Positions 1 through 10,606 of a DNA stretch of 64,000 nt are shown here, one piece after another; position 1 is the first letter of the stretch; every line of letters starts with the position of its first letter. Source of the stretch: Myxocyprinus asiaticus (taxonomy: Eukaryota; Chordata; Actinopteri; Cypriniformes; Catostomidae); NCBI RefSeq assembly GCF_019703515.2, contig NC_059351.1:20785001-20849000 (forward strand). Direction: 5' to 3'. The translations under genes and the position numbers were made by a program. The notes under the pieces are model-generated. The model was not told the origin of the DNA. It saw only the letters and a program-made list of their open reading frames with translations, and made no database searches.

Positions 1-410
1 AAGTAACATAAATAAAGATGAATAAATGTTTAACATGTTTTATTGTTAATTGTTTGTTCATGATAACGAAAGGAACCTTACAGTAAAGTGTTACTGTTAT
101 TATTATTCAGGTAAGTTGCTCTAAATATAGTGACATTAACTTGCTCTGCAATAGACCATTTCAAGCATGTAAACAATAACAAGGAACTAGAACTCAAGTT
201 TTCCTGCAGTACTTCTGGTATCATTAACAGATCCTGTAAATAGGGCTCCGAGTTAACATTTTCCTCAAATAACGTCAAACGTTTACCTGATGTGACTTAT
301 CTAGACGTTTTGTTGATACTGAGCGTCTACACGAGCGAGGAGATGAAAATGTATCACAGTTTGATGCTCACAATTATTTCCTCAACAGAGAGCTCGGGAA
401 TGATCGCTCC
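1..410. other. Intergenic DNA, no gene seen
   Basis: AT-rich sequence with no convincing exon, RNA gene or terminal repeats. Short reading frames occur on both strands but none has protein-like composition or splice context. Confidence 0.5.
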
Positions 411-850
411 TGTAAAGTCTTTTTAGCAAGTCAGGTCACTCGGCGTCCATTTTTGGAACACTCTTGGGCAGCAATTTACTATGTAAACAAGCAGCATACA
501 AGTGCAGCTACCATCTACTTGAATGGGAAAAGACCAAAATCCCCAAAATCGTTGGTCAAGATTACTATCAAAGAACATATTTCAAATCAGCAGTAAAATC
601 TGAAAACATTGGTATCATAAATTGTGCTTCTTTACCTCAGATTACGCTAAAAACTATTTTTCCCGGCTTGAATAGCTAATGCGCATGCGTGTTCTCAAGT
701 TGATTGACAGATGATGTCTGTATCTAAAAGGTGATTGGCTCGTTTACCTATAAGACGGGACTTGCTTTCTACATCCATTGACAGTTGGGCATTCCAATTT
801 CTCCCATTCATTTTAATAGAAGTGACCCGTCTCTGCTAAATAATCTCTGG
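411..850 (+). repeat. Unclassified dispersed repeat, copy A
   Basis: This stretch is clearly related to 1353-1790 and 52989-53425. All three share the order: a TCTTTCTAGCAAGTC-like start, a GGCCATCTTTGGAATGC-like block, a GGTTGGTCAAGATTA-like block, and a TTCCAATTTCTCCCATTCA-like end. The 71-codon frame inside copy A is not kept in the other copies, so I do not call it a gene. Superfamily unknown; no terminal inverted repeats were seen. Confidence 0.75.
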
Positions 851-1352
851 TTATAATCAATGAAGCCGTTCAACGAAGCAGTCTGCGCAACCACCGGACA
901 AGGCAAGGATTTATTTTTTGAATGATTAAAATACTTTTCTTGTCTCTTTCTTCTGGATAAAACCATCTGCTAAATGACTAAATGTAAAAGTAAATGACTT
1001 GCGGAGCTAAAGTCGCTATGAATGAAGCGCCTCGTGCTGTTGTTTTGAATGAGGGTGCGCTCTATTCAGAAGTAATCATCCTATGCACTTCGAAGACTTT
1101 ACCATTCACTGTGAGAGCTTTGAAAGGCTAAAAAGTGTGTGGCTCAAAAATAAGGGTCATTCGGAACTCACTTTTTAAGTCATTTTTATTAGAAATTCTA
1201 TCTGAAGCGATCTTACAGCATGACTATCATGACTGTTCTCCCTTCAAAGTGCCCTTCGGAGGGTGATTTATGCCGTTTGGAACGCACAACTAGCAGGAAA
1301 TGTTCAAGGAACAAAAAAACGTCACTTCCTTAAACCGTCTTGAACGGGTCTA
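851..1352. other. Spacer between repeat copies A and B
   Basis: Holds low-complexity and probably repeat-derived DNA with no exon-like sequence. No supported feature. Confidence 0.4.
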
Positions 1353-1790
1353 TATCAAAGTCTTTCTAGCAAGTCGGTCCACTGTCGGCCATCTTTGGAA
1401 TGCTTCCGGGAGGCTATTTCCAGTGCAGCTCCTATCTACTTGAATGGGGGAACACAGAAATCTCAAAAATGGTTGGTCAAGATTATGATCAAAGAACATA
1501 TTTCAAATCAGCAGTAAAATCAAACAACACTTATAATAAATTGTGATACTTTACCTCACATTACGCTAAAAAACGGCATTTTCCCAGCTCGTATATCTAT
1601 TGCGCATGCGCGTTCTCGAGATGATTGACAGGTGATGTCTGTATCTAAAAGGTGATTGGCTCTTTTACCTGTAAGGCAGGACTTCCTTTCTACATCCATT
1701 GGGTGTTTATAGCTCCTTGGTTGGGCATTCCAATATCTCCCATTCATTTTAATAGAAATGGCCCATCTCTGCTAAATAGTCTCTTCAAAT
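1353..1790 (+). repeat. Unclassified dispersed repeat, copy B
   Basis: Second copy of the repeat at 411-850, in the same orientation and about 0.95 kb downstream. It has diverged by small indels and substitutions. A local tandem duplication or two insertions are both possible. Confidence 0.75.
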
Positions 1791-2388
1791 TATTGATCTG
1801 CCATGACAGTATTTGACTTGAAAGAGAAAAATCACGGTAGATGCGGACACTAACGTTTGCTATAGCGCCCTTTGTGGACACATTGAGAATGCAACATACT
1901 GCCGTTGTTTAGTGAATTGCGGTCAGACGCATTTTGGAACGCAACAACGCACAAATCGAGCTTGCGTAGCTAGAAGCGTCTGCGTTCATGTGCTTGCGTA
2001 GAGTATGTTTCAGCTTTAAGAATGAACTTGAGGATGAATGACTCAATATGGCTTTTAGTTTGTTAAAATTAGCATGAAAGAGCACTCACAACTCATTTGA
2101 CTTCCATATTGTGACCTATTTCCAAAACAGTATATTTAGTGAGAAAAAAATGGTTGGGTTGACTTGATTTTATCCACCAAGGAATTGATTGGATGGTGAA
2201 AAGTATTTCTGTATGACAGATGGTTGAAGAAATATGAGGGCTTGATGATGTCGACAAAAAAGAAGAGTCGTGTCAGAGGCGGAGCAACTTATTAAATCTT
2301 AATATAAAATGACAAACATTTTTATTCCTTTGGAATAACGTGCACTGCTGAGTAGTGCAAAATAGGAACATGTTTAAGGAAAGTAAAT
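1791..2388. other. Intergenic, partly repeat-derived
   Basis: No exon or RNA gene seen. A GAGTATGTTTCAGCTTTAAG block near 2005-2025 resembles, in inverted form, sequence near 24893-24915, so part of this is a dispersed repeat with unclear limits. Confidence 0.4.
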
Positions 2389-2393
2389 AGCAT

Positions 2394-2732
2394 TGTGGCA
2401 GCGGGGGCGTGGTCAAGCATCTCTCCGGAGAGAGAGAAAGCGGTAAGGGCGCTACACCTGAGCTAAATTATGTCTAACACCTGTCTCTAATTTCAGTGAG
2501 CACCGGAAGAGCGGCATAAATAAAGCCACACAGCACTTAGTCGGGGAGAGAGACTGGACACGATAGAGTCGAGCTAGAGCAAAGATTTGAGTAATGAGAG
2601 TTTATTTGTGAAGCAGTGTGTGATAGTTCTTAAACTTAGTGCTTAAAGTGAAACTGAAAATTTGTGCTGCAAAGAGGGGAAAATAAATCCTTACCTTAAC
2701 AAGGAAAGCTGCTTCTCGCCTCCTCTTTTACA
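2394..2732 (+). mobile_element. Solo LTR of an LTR retrotransposon
   Basis: A 339-bp block begins TGTGGCAGCGGGGGCG and ends CCTCCTCTTTTACA, the TG...CA form of LTR ends. It is flanked by the perfect 5-bp target duplication AGCAT (2389-2393 and 2733-2737). A CATAAATAAAG box near 2517 and AATAAA near 2683 would serve as promoter and poly(A) signal. No internal gag/pol sequence lies beside it, so it is a solo LTR left by recombination between two LTRs. A Gypsy-type origin is inference. Confidence 0.85.
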
Positions 2733-2773
2733 AGCATCAATTTTGCTTTCATATTGACTTTAAACACCATTAA

Positions 2774-3286
2774 AGGAATGTTCTGGGTTCAATACAAGTT
2801 TAGCTCAATCGACAGCATTTGTAGGACAATGTTGATTGGCACAAAATTACTTAAACTCGTCCCTCATTTATATATATATATATAAAAAGCAAATATCGCA
2901 CTTGCATTACGTCACTTACAATGGAAGTCAATGGGGCAAGTCCATAAACATTCAAATGCACAACTTTTCAAAGTATAGCCATGAGACATGAACAATATAC
3001 TAAAATTGCTTACAGGCTTTACCGGTGTTGTGTTGTCATGGCAACAAAGTTGTAATACTGGACATAACTTTACACCCAAAAGGTTTGTAATCGATTTTAT
3101 CAAACTAATATCATGTTAACGCACAGTGTTTACATCTTGTGGCTATATTTTGGAAACATTAAGTATTTTGAAGTTTACGGATTGGCCCCATTCACTTCCA
3201 TTGTAAATGCCTCACTGTAACCAAAAGTTTAGCTTTTTTTTATCATATCGATAGAGCTTAACTTGTATTGAATCCGGAACAGACCT
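2774..3286. mobile_element. TTAA-flanked non-autonomous DNA element (MITE family 1)
   Basis: Flanked by TTAA at 2770-2773 and 3287-3290. The left end reads AGGAATGTTCTGGGTTCAAT and the right end is its imperfect reverse complement, with similarity continuing for about 40 bases. Other copies are at 15116-18914, at 20025-20060 (left end only) and at 25130-25457 (right part). It encodes nothing. TTAA duplication fits the piggyBac or Kolobok superfamilies. Confidence 0.8.
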
Positions 3287-3522
3287 TTAAATGGTAAAGT
3301 TAGTCAAAAGAATCAGATTTCAATCAGGCTTCAAGGATGGTTGGATGGATGCTAAACAAAATGAAGGCCTGATAATACAATAGCAGATCTTTTTCTTGAG
3401 AGTAGCTACATTTTGTCTGAAATTTACTCTCAAACCGATGATGCTCTAGTAGATCTTACACCTATTTTAGAAACTGAAACATGTCGATTTTTAACGAAAA
3501 TATATTTCTGGAAATCCCCTAG

Positions 3523-3809
3523 ATGAAGAGGAGCTCAGGCAGAGAAATCTTCACGCTTCACCTCCATCTGGACAACACAGATCCAAAAACACTGTGAGGG
3601 GGCGACCGGCACCCCCCCTACCGCAAGAAGAACCCATTAACTGCGGCCCGACCACACAAGGCCCACCTCAAACCCAAGCTCAACCCAAAGCCCATGTCCA
3701 TGCTCATCCTCCACCACCCCCTCAGGATGAAGATGAAGAAAATCTTCCTCCGTTACCTCAACCCATGAAAAAACATCACCGGGAGAGGAGGAATCAAGAG
3801 CTATACTGA
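3523..3809 (+). CDS. Last coding exon of a proline-rich protein, candidate CD2 cytoplasmic tail
   Basis: An acceptor (ATCCCCTAG) at 3514-3522 opens a frame of about 95 codons ending at TGA 3807-3809. The peptide starts with an acidic EEELRQRNLH run, then basic, then proline-rich with RPAPPLPQEEP, HPPPPPQDED and ENLPPLPQP, and ends NQELY. Proline-rich PPLP stretches are typical ligands of SH3 domains. Human CD2's tail likewise opens with a DEEL acidic run and continues with PPPPPGHR and PPLPRP motifs. Mammalian CD2 lies upstream of PTGFRN on the same strand, as here. No transmembrane or Ig exon of this gene is in the window; upstream exons would lie left of position 1 or be unrecognised. The ORF could instead belong to another proline-rich adaptor. 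It is convincingly an exon; the CD2 identity is inference. Confidence 0.55.
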
Positions 3810-5017
3810 CCAGTGGAATGAGATGCCAGACCAACTGATGGGTAATAAAATGGAACTCTTGGTGGAATGACTTGCATTGATTTTTAAAGCCATATTTTGA
3901 TGGTAAGAACATCTTTAAGGGTGCACGAAGTAATTTAATGGGCTATATTTGAAATAGCATACTACCATACTACAATGCAAGATGATCAAATTGTCCTTCC
4001 ATTTATGACGAATGAATTAATAGCAACTGTGATTTTTATCAGTTTTATCCATTTCGTGACTCATTATTTGATCAGAGTGACACACTTACCCAAAATGGGA
4101 ACAAAAATGCTAAATAACCCCCCACAATGAAAAAATCATTTTCGTAGACTAATGCCAACTTTTACTTGATATTTTTCTTAAATAGTAGGCAGTATACAGT
4201 GTATACTGCACCATATTCAGTAAGCAAGCTAGTATTTCATTCCATATATAGCCATGTTTATGTTTCACGGGCTAAACAATTAACTTGATCAGCTTTGTAA
4301 GGCACAGCTGGTCATGTGATTGTAACATGGTGGCCAGCATGAGAACGAACCACCCTTATGTTATGTTGAATAAAACAGCTTTTTCTAGGCCAGTAATATG
4401 ACTGAATTCTTTAATGAGTGTACATAATTTAAAAAAAAATTACTATTCTTTTTTTTTTTGTTTTGTTTTTTTTTTTTTTAAGAAGTAAAAAATAAATAAA
4501 TAAATAATAAATTGGCGCACCTTTAAGTAGTAGTGTTTTGTTAATCTAAGAGCAGGTTGTTGCACATTGAAATTTGTCTAGGTATACCAATCTTTCACAA
4601 AAGAATTCCTCCTGAAAAATGTGCAAAGATGTGCAAAGTAAGTGGTTTTGTGGTTAGCACACAACTGTGGGAGAAACATTCTATTGTTTGCTCTCTACCT
4701 GTGTATGGGAGATGTTTCTTACACTTAAAGCGATAGTTCACCCAAAATGAAACTTCTGTTAATATTTAGTCACCATCAAGTTGTTCCAACGTTGTATTAC
4801 TCTCTTCTGTAAAACACAAAAGGAGATGTTAGGCAGAATGTTAAGGACTATATACCGCAGAATTGTTCTAAGTAGTTAAAGTTAACCATAATTGTGCCAT
4901 AGTGTTAACTACCATGCTTAGCCTGTGACATACTTTTGTTCCCAAAGCATTCGTTTTCTTACTAACAGCACTTATAAATAATGATGAAATGTATATAGAT
5001 TGTATTTTATTTGTTCA
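3810..5017 (+). other. Probable 3' untranslated region of the proline-rich gene
   Basis: Follows the stop codon at 3807-3809 and reaches the poly(A) signal at 5018-5023. It includes a T-rich/A-rich tract at 4430-4510 and a MITE piece at 4729-4850. Earlier AATAAA hexamers near 3846 and 4363 could give shorter transcripts. Extent is inference, since no transcript data are available. Confidence 0.4.
4729..4850 (+). repeat. TTAA-type MITE family 2, left-end fragment
   Basis: After TTAA at 4725-4728 comes AGCGATAGTTCACCCAAAAT, the usual terminus of a very common cyprinid MITE, followed by its internal TTTAGTCACCATCAAGTTG-like and ACACAAAAGGAGATGTTAGG blocks. The right end is missing. Confidence 0.7.
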
Positions 5018-5023
5018 AATAAA
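5018..5023 (+). promoter_or_regulatory. Candidate poly(A) signal AATAAA
   Basis: AATAAA sits in a TTCAAATAAAGTTTAGAG context followed about 20-30 bases later by a GT-rich stretch (CAGTGTGCGG), the arrangement of a vertebrate cleavage site. It would end the proline-rich gene about 1.2 kb after its stop codon. Confidence 0.45.
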
Positions 5024-5059
5024 GTTTAGAGCTTTAATATCAGTGTGCGGAGCATCTAT

Positions 5060-5460
5060 TTCCTACTCACGTCTTTTTTTTCTCTCTATTTATGATTGTG
5101 CTGATTCTTCGATAACTTCCCAGCCAAGGCAGACTGTGCTTGGTCCGACATGAGTAACAACTTATGGGGGGGGGGGGGGTTGCTAGAGGGGGCACCCCTC
5201 GACTGACCCCATACATTTGCCTTGAGAAACTTCTGATGCCCTCACCCTGACTGACAGTGAAACTATTATGGGGTACTCCCATTCCGGACTGGCGGTGAAA
5301 TGATCAACGTTGCCCTCTCTAAACAAACAAGTGCCACACCAAAGATCGCATCTTAGTACCGGCTCTGGTTTTAAGTCACCGGTGTGTGCCCATTGTGGAA
5401 TGCTAAGATTTAGTACCACACAAACCCAAGAAATCCTATAAGCAAGTGTCGGCAATGTTT
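5060..5460. repeat. Degenerate repeat with poly(G) run
   Basis: Contains a G13-14 run at 5166-5179 and a block (GATCGCATCTTAGTACCGG, 5344-5362) that resembles 20368-20386 (GATCACATCCTAGTGCCAC). The two sites appear to be old copies of one repeat. No coding potential is supported. Confidence 0.45.
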
Positions 5461-5572
5461 TGATTGGAAAATAAGAAAGAAAAACAAAGAATTAGTTGTG
5501 GATGGGCAAACGAGGTCATGGATTGCTCATGAATGGAGGGAATGCTAAATGACAATATATTTATGTCACCAT

Positions 5573-5720
5573 TAGGGCTTGGCGATATAAGCACAAATTT
5601 TTGGACCAAATATCACATTCTACATATTTTTATTAAAGAGCAATTCAAAAAATAGATATAATGAAAGTAAAAAATGTTCGTCCAAGTGACATATAATAAC
5701 TATTTGTAGCACAACTTCTT
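5573..5720. repeat. Fragment of a hAT-like element end
   Basis: TTAGGGCTTGGCGATATAAG resembles the TAGGGCTGGGCGATAT termini found in several fish hAT-like MITEs; related ends occur near 51505-51517 and 56271. Only one end is seen. Confidence 0.4.
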
Positions 5721-5794
5721 ATTGTAACATACATTTGGTTCCAATGTGGCTGTGCTTTGCATAACTGTGAAAGTCAACACTCAAAAATTTGTAC

Positions 5795-6035
5795 AAGACT
5801 ATACTCAATTTGCACCGCAACTTGCCGCAAATTCGCCACTCATTATTTTCACATGCAAATTAGCTTGCTATTGCCGCAAAGGTTTGCCAGAAGTTTGCAG
5901 CTCTTCACCGGTAGTGGTGAACCTGCAGCAAACCTTTGACAACAATGAATAGTTTGCCACAAAGCTCATTTGCATGTGAAAGTAATGAGTGGCGAATTTG
6001 CGAAAAGTTTGCAGCAAGTTTGCAGCAACTCAACA
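5795..6035. repeat. Foldback element / large imperfect palindrome
   Basis: Two arms of about 100 bases are reverse complements of each other around a centre near 5912-5917 (TTCACCGGTAGTGGTGAA). The best block is GCAAATTCGCCACTCATTA in the left arm (5827-5845) and TAATGAGTGGCGAATTTGC in the right arm (5983-6001), with CACATGCAAAT and ATTTGCATGTG inside. The single strand would form a long hairpin. Reading frames of 60-84 codons across it come from the repeated GTTTGCAGC-type words and are not called. Confidence 0.75.
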
Positions 6036-6189
6036 TTTTTTGTAAGGTCATTTCTGACTCAGAACTTCGTCGGAGGCTAATATTTATTGCAAAGGCAATT
6101 AATCAGCCGTCGATGACCAAGTTGTGCAGTGAGGCTTTACCCAACACTTCTTTACATCACAGCCATGAACCACATTTTGCAACTTGCTA

Positions 6190-7054
6190 GTCAGAGGTAG
6201 GTGGTACCGGGGGGTAGGAACATTCTTACTAGCATTTGATTGAACAAATATCTGTGTAGTGCAGGATGAGACATCAGCTATTGGTTAGCTAAAAGTACAC
6301 TAGCATAATGATGGCTTCAAATCTAACAGACATGGTCTAAAAGCCACAATGCTCTAATAGTAGTGTCTTTATTTATCCCCAGGGTGAATTTTTCTTTCAG
6401 TAGATTTCAGCATGGGCATTCTTTACAATAAATAAGGAGACAAACAACATTAAACACCAAGCTTCTGTAAATATTCAAAAATAGGTTCAATTAACAACAG
6501 AGGGGAGAGAACACAACCTTGGGGTGAACTTACACTGGTAAGCACTTCATCGGACACAGAGCTTCCCCCTCACACCTGCTGAACCCTGCAGCTTACGCAG
6601 TCTAAAAGCCACCTATCAATCCATCATCTAGGGAGAACTCGTTTTACAATCTTTGAGCGAAAATATGAGCTTCTACACTTTTCTGGACTGATAGGCAAAT
6701 TGGTAAGGGTCCATTTAGTTCTAAGTGGTTGAAATGACATAACTTCCGGTAAGCCTTTCAAAACACAAACACCAGGGATGTTAGTGCAATAGGGCAATAA
6801 TAATTAAGCTCACAAGGTTTGGTTGTCTTGGGAATGAGTATAATAATTGAAGTTTTCTTGCTTACTGCTTCATGAATACTGTGGATTTGGGCATAATATT
6901 TTTGGCATACTATATAGTTGGGAAGTATGAATATTCGGACACAGCTTCAATCTCCACTTTAACTTTCACTTTCTTCCTCTTCTGTTTTTGGTGATTCAGT
7001 CTTCATGCATATCGACCGCTACTGGGCAAGGGAGAAGAATTCATAGTAAAAAAA
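6190..7054. other. Intergenic, no gene seen
   Basis: AT-rich DNA without convincing exons or element ends. Confidence 0.4.
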
Positions 7055-7346
7055 AAAAAAAGGACTTAAATATTTATCTGTTTCTCACCCACAAATATCA
7101 TATTGCTTCTGAAGACATTGATTTAACCACTGGAGTCACATGAATTACTTTTATACTGACTTATGTGATTTTTGGAGCTTCACTCATTGGCACCCATTCA
7201 CTTGCATTGTATGGAACAAAAGAACTGAGAAATTCTTCTAAAAAATCTTGATTTGTGTTCAGCAGATGAAAAAGTCATACACATCTGGGATGGCATAAGG
7301 GTGAGTATATGATGAGAGAATTTACATTTTTGGGTGAACTATTCCT
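7055..7346 (-). repeat. TTAA-type MITE family 2, partial copy
   Basis: The right end GGGTGAACTATTCCT is followed by TTAA at 7347-7350 and preceded by GGTGAGTATATGATGAGAGA, the standard end of this cyprinid MITE. The left terminus is not recognisable. Confidence 0.65.
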
Positions 7347-7350
7347 TTAA

Positions 7351-8059
7351 CCTTGCCTGCAACACAAGTATTAAAATGACATGCATGTGCACTCATGCTT
7401 TTCCTCGCTGTTTTCTTGTCAATCAGAACTCAAGTTTTATATTGTGTTTTGGACCAGTACATAGTCAGGTTTATGTATTATCAGTAAGACACGAATTCCA
7501 TTCTTTTCAAATGAATTATGCTGTCTGATATATTGCATTGTTCACTCAATTTGCTATTCCCCATTTGAAATACTGTAGGCTAATCAACACTGAGACTTGC
7601 TAATAGCCAGATGCACCACAAACAGTCACTGATAACCTAAAGACACTAATATTACTCAGTAAAACAACTGTGATAGAGAATATTTCATTTAAACATGAGT
7701 TACACTATTCCTATGTCAAAGGTAAAGCAATCAAGTGAAAAACATTTGTCTTCTTGACAATGCCAGCAGCAAAGCTTTCTACAGGAGGCACAGCAAAGTA
7801 CTGCAAGTGATTGCTCTGGTATTATTGATTTTTTTACTACACACTAGATGGCACAAAAGGCTCCTATAACTCTCCTCTGTTGCGCTAGACTAATGACCGG
7901 TCATTTTCTACGTATAAATATGATTACCACACAAATTTGATTGCATCTTGGGTAGCTGACAGCTAGGCTACATGTTTAAAATTACACATGCAGTTTTATA
8001 AGTTTATATTAATAAATTAGAGACTACGTGGAATTATTGTACTTCTAATTGGTCACATT
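7351..8059. other. Intergenic, no gene seen
   Basis: No exon, RNA gene or complete element recognised. Confidence 0.35.
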
Positions 8060-8400
8060 TGTCACTCAGGGCTATTTGTAAATGTGTTAAGCGTTTTCAC
8101 CTGTTATGCTAATTGCGATATCTTCCGCTATTTTGCTGACGTCAAGCACACGGCACGCCCTTTCTCCAAAACCCCGCCCTTCAAAGACATGTCAGCCAAC
8201 CAAATTTGAGCAATGCCAATCACGCGCAATGACTGACAGGTACAGAACCTTTCTGGTTGGTTAAAAAACGCGGGCTGGCCTTCTGAAGGTGCGTTTTTTT
8301 CCGCTGTTTACACAGTCGGAAACCGATGTCATTTGTTAAGAGTCACTTATTTCAGAAAAAGCTATCAGATAGTGCTGTTAAAAATAAAATTTTATAACGT
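8060..8400 (+). repeat. Dispersed repeat, first of a direct pair
   Basis: Matches 9985-10570 (minus its inserted hAT MITE). Shared words include CACGCCCTTTCTCCA, ATGTCAGCCAACCAAATTT and CGCAATGACT. The pair lies about 1.9 kb apart in the same orientation. Superfamily unknown. Confidence 0.7.
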
Positions 8401-8888
8401 CTTGGGCAGCTGACATGTTATACTACATCTAAAATAAAAATAAAAACATTTTCAAAATTGTACATGTAAATGCATTAGTTTATTTTAATTAATTGAAAGA
8501 CATTAAATAATTGTACTTTTAACTCGTCACATTTTCATTCAGTTTTATTAAAATAATATGTGCCAAGTCAGTGGATTCAGAAAACCGAATCCTCCATTCA
8601 TCTGCATTTAACTATTAGAAAGTTTTATATCTCCTTGGATACATTTTTACACCAGTTATTTATTTATTTATTTATTATATATATATATATATAATTGCAA
8701 GGATTCAAACATTTCAATGGAAATAAGCCTCAGCAGTCTCTATAAAAGTATTTTTAAAATCCTCATCCAGTAATAAACGACTGTGATTGGCCATCCTGAC
8801 CAGCACTGAAAAAAGTAACAAGGATCACGTGACAGTGGGCTCTATGCGCTGTTTTGGTTGCGGTCAGGACCAATGTACAATAATTTAA

Positions 8889-9462
8889 AGGAGCAATATG
8901 TAATATATTTACTGTACTAAAGCATACAATTATCATAATATGTTATCATAGATTTTGAAAATATGCTAAGCTGAAATACTGGCTTCTCAGAAAACAATGC
9001 TACAGCCAGTATATTCTACTTTGAAATGTCCGTTCCGGGCTGGAATTTCTGTTTGTGTTTTGGCCTGTGTGATCCCGGCGCCCATTTCCCAATAGTATTT
9101 TGACACCCCAGGTTGCCAAATTTGAAACAAGTTAGCTGGCAAACACGGCGCGCTGCAGCCATGGAAGCCATACATCTAGCTAACATTGACAGAGTTATAA
9201 AAAATTCACATGAGCTGGTTTATAATTTGCAAACAATAAAAACATTGCAAACGTACAAATTAGCTGATCAACTTACAGTGTAAGGCTTGTCGCTAGCCAT
9301 TGTCAGTTTGCTCGTTCCTGTTGCGTGTCCTCTCACCTGGCAACCTGCGTGAGCTTTGAGTCTGGGGAGGACAGGGCGGGGGAGACAACTCTCTCCAATA
9401 TTTTGAATTTGGACCGCAGTACCCATTTCAAATGCTTCATGTCAATGTTACATGTTGCTCCT
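8889..9462. mobile_element. TTAA-flanked non-autonomous element (AGGAGCAATATGTAAT ends)
   Basis: Flanked by TTAA at 8885-8888 and 9463-9466. The left end is AGGAGCAATATGTAAT; the right end is the imperfect reverse complement (ATGTTACATGTTGCTCCT). The ends resemble those of the TTAA elements at 59584-60984 and 41344-42460, so they may be related families. No coding sequence kept. Confidence 0.8.
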
Positions 9463-9529
9463 TTAAACTTGATTAATTATACTGACACATTTTAATTACC
9501 ATTGAAATAAAAACGGACCTGTCTGCCAT

Positions 9530-9770
9530 CATTTACTTACCCTCGTCGTTCAAAACCAGTATGACTTTTTCATCCGTGAAACAAGACTGAGGTTTGAGAT
9601 GAGTGTTTGTGGCTGTCCAATCTCCAAAAGCACGCAACAAAGCACCTTAAAGTCCTCCGTAACACTCGTGCCTTAGATTTGAATTCTTCTGAAGCCATGT
9701 GATAGCGTAGAGAGAGGAACAGACCGAATTTAAGAGTTAATTCACCTCTTCACCCATTTGAAACTGGTGC
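9530..9770 (+). repeat. MITE family 2 internal fragment
   Basis: Internal words of the common cyprinid MITE are present: CAGTATGACTTTTTCATCC, TTCTTCTGAAGCCATGTGATA and GAGAGGAACAGACCG. Neither terminus is preserved. Confidence 0.55.
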
Positions 9771-9984
9771 ACACACCAGAACGGCTTGTTTACATTAGCA
9801 CTGTGAGTGCACCTGACACCATGAACGCTTTGGGCTTTTGAGCTGCGTACGCAGGACTTGCTGCGGAGCCAGGTGAAAGTTTAAACAAGGCAGGAGAAAA
9901 GTGTCAGTATTTTTGTTGAATGTGTGAAAGAGATTTGAGAACGGGCGATTCTTCTACAGGGTGCCCCCAAACTTTGAGAACCAC

Positions 9985-10570
9985 TGTGCTAAGTGTTTTC
10001 ACCTGTTTTGTTAATTGTTACAAATTCTGCCATTTTGCTGATGTCAAACACAAGGCACGCCCTTTCTCCACAATCCCGCCCTCTAAAGAAATGTCAGCCA
10101 ACCAAATTTCAGCAATCCCAAATGCACGCAATGACTAACAGGAAGAGAGCATTTCCGATTGGCTAAAAAACGCAGACTGCCCTCCTAAAACAGGGGTTCT
10201 CAACGGGGGCGTTCATGCCAGGGGGCACTGAGAGCATATTAGTAGAGAGGGGGGCGTTAGGTTACAAATGGGGGGCATTTATGATTAGTCATATTAATCA
10301 AATCTACTGTCAAGGTCCTCTTTGCATTAAAACGTTTATCTACACTTGGAGTATATCAGTTGGTTGTCAATTAGTACGCATTTGTACCACGGTTCATCTG
10401 ATTTTGAAGTCTAGTGATGCATCTGAAGTATCTGGTTAGCAGCATCAAATGAAGTAGGGGGTGTTCATCAAAAAAAGGTTGAGAACCACTGTCCTAAAAG
10501 ATCAAGGTGTGTTGTTTTTTAATTTAAGTGATAGCAGTTAGGTAGTGCTATTAAAAATGGTGAAAATGAT
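9985..10570 (+). repeat. Dispersed repeat, second of a direct pair
   Basis: Second copy of the repeat at 8060-8400, interrupted by the hAT MITE at 10191-10491 with its 8-bp target duplication. Just before it, near 9955-9985, sits another hAT end (TTGAGAACCACTG), so this site was hit by more than one element of that family. Confidence 0.7.
10191..10491. mobile_element. hAT-type MITE with 8-bp target duplication
   Basis: The 301-bp element starts CAGGGGTTCTCAAC and ends GTTGAGAACCACTG, a 13/14 match as inverted repeats. It is flanked by the perfect 8-bp duplication TCCTAAAA (10183-10190 and 10492-10499), diagnostic of hAT transposition. No transposase sequence. Confidence 0.88.
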
Positions 10571-10606
10571 GAAAAACTAATAAAAGTCAACCAGAAATAG
10601 TACTTT

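Noticed and set aside
464..679. 71-codon open frame with tyrosine-rich peptide
   Set aside because: Part of an unclassified repeat; the frame is not kept in the copies at 1353-1790 and 52989-53425.
3637..3912. 91-codon frame on the - strand
   Set aside because: Antisense shadow of the proline-rich exon at 3523-3809.
5746..6190. Overlapping frames of 60-84 codons
   Set aside because: They translate the palindromic repeat; both strands are equally open because of its symmetry.
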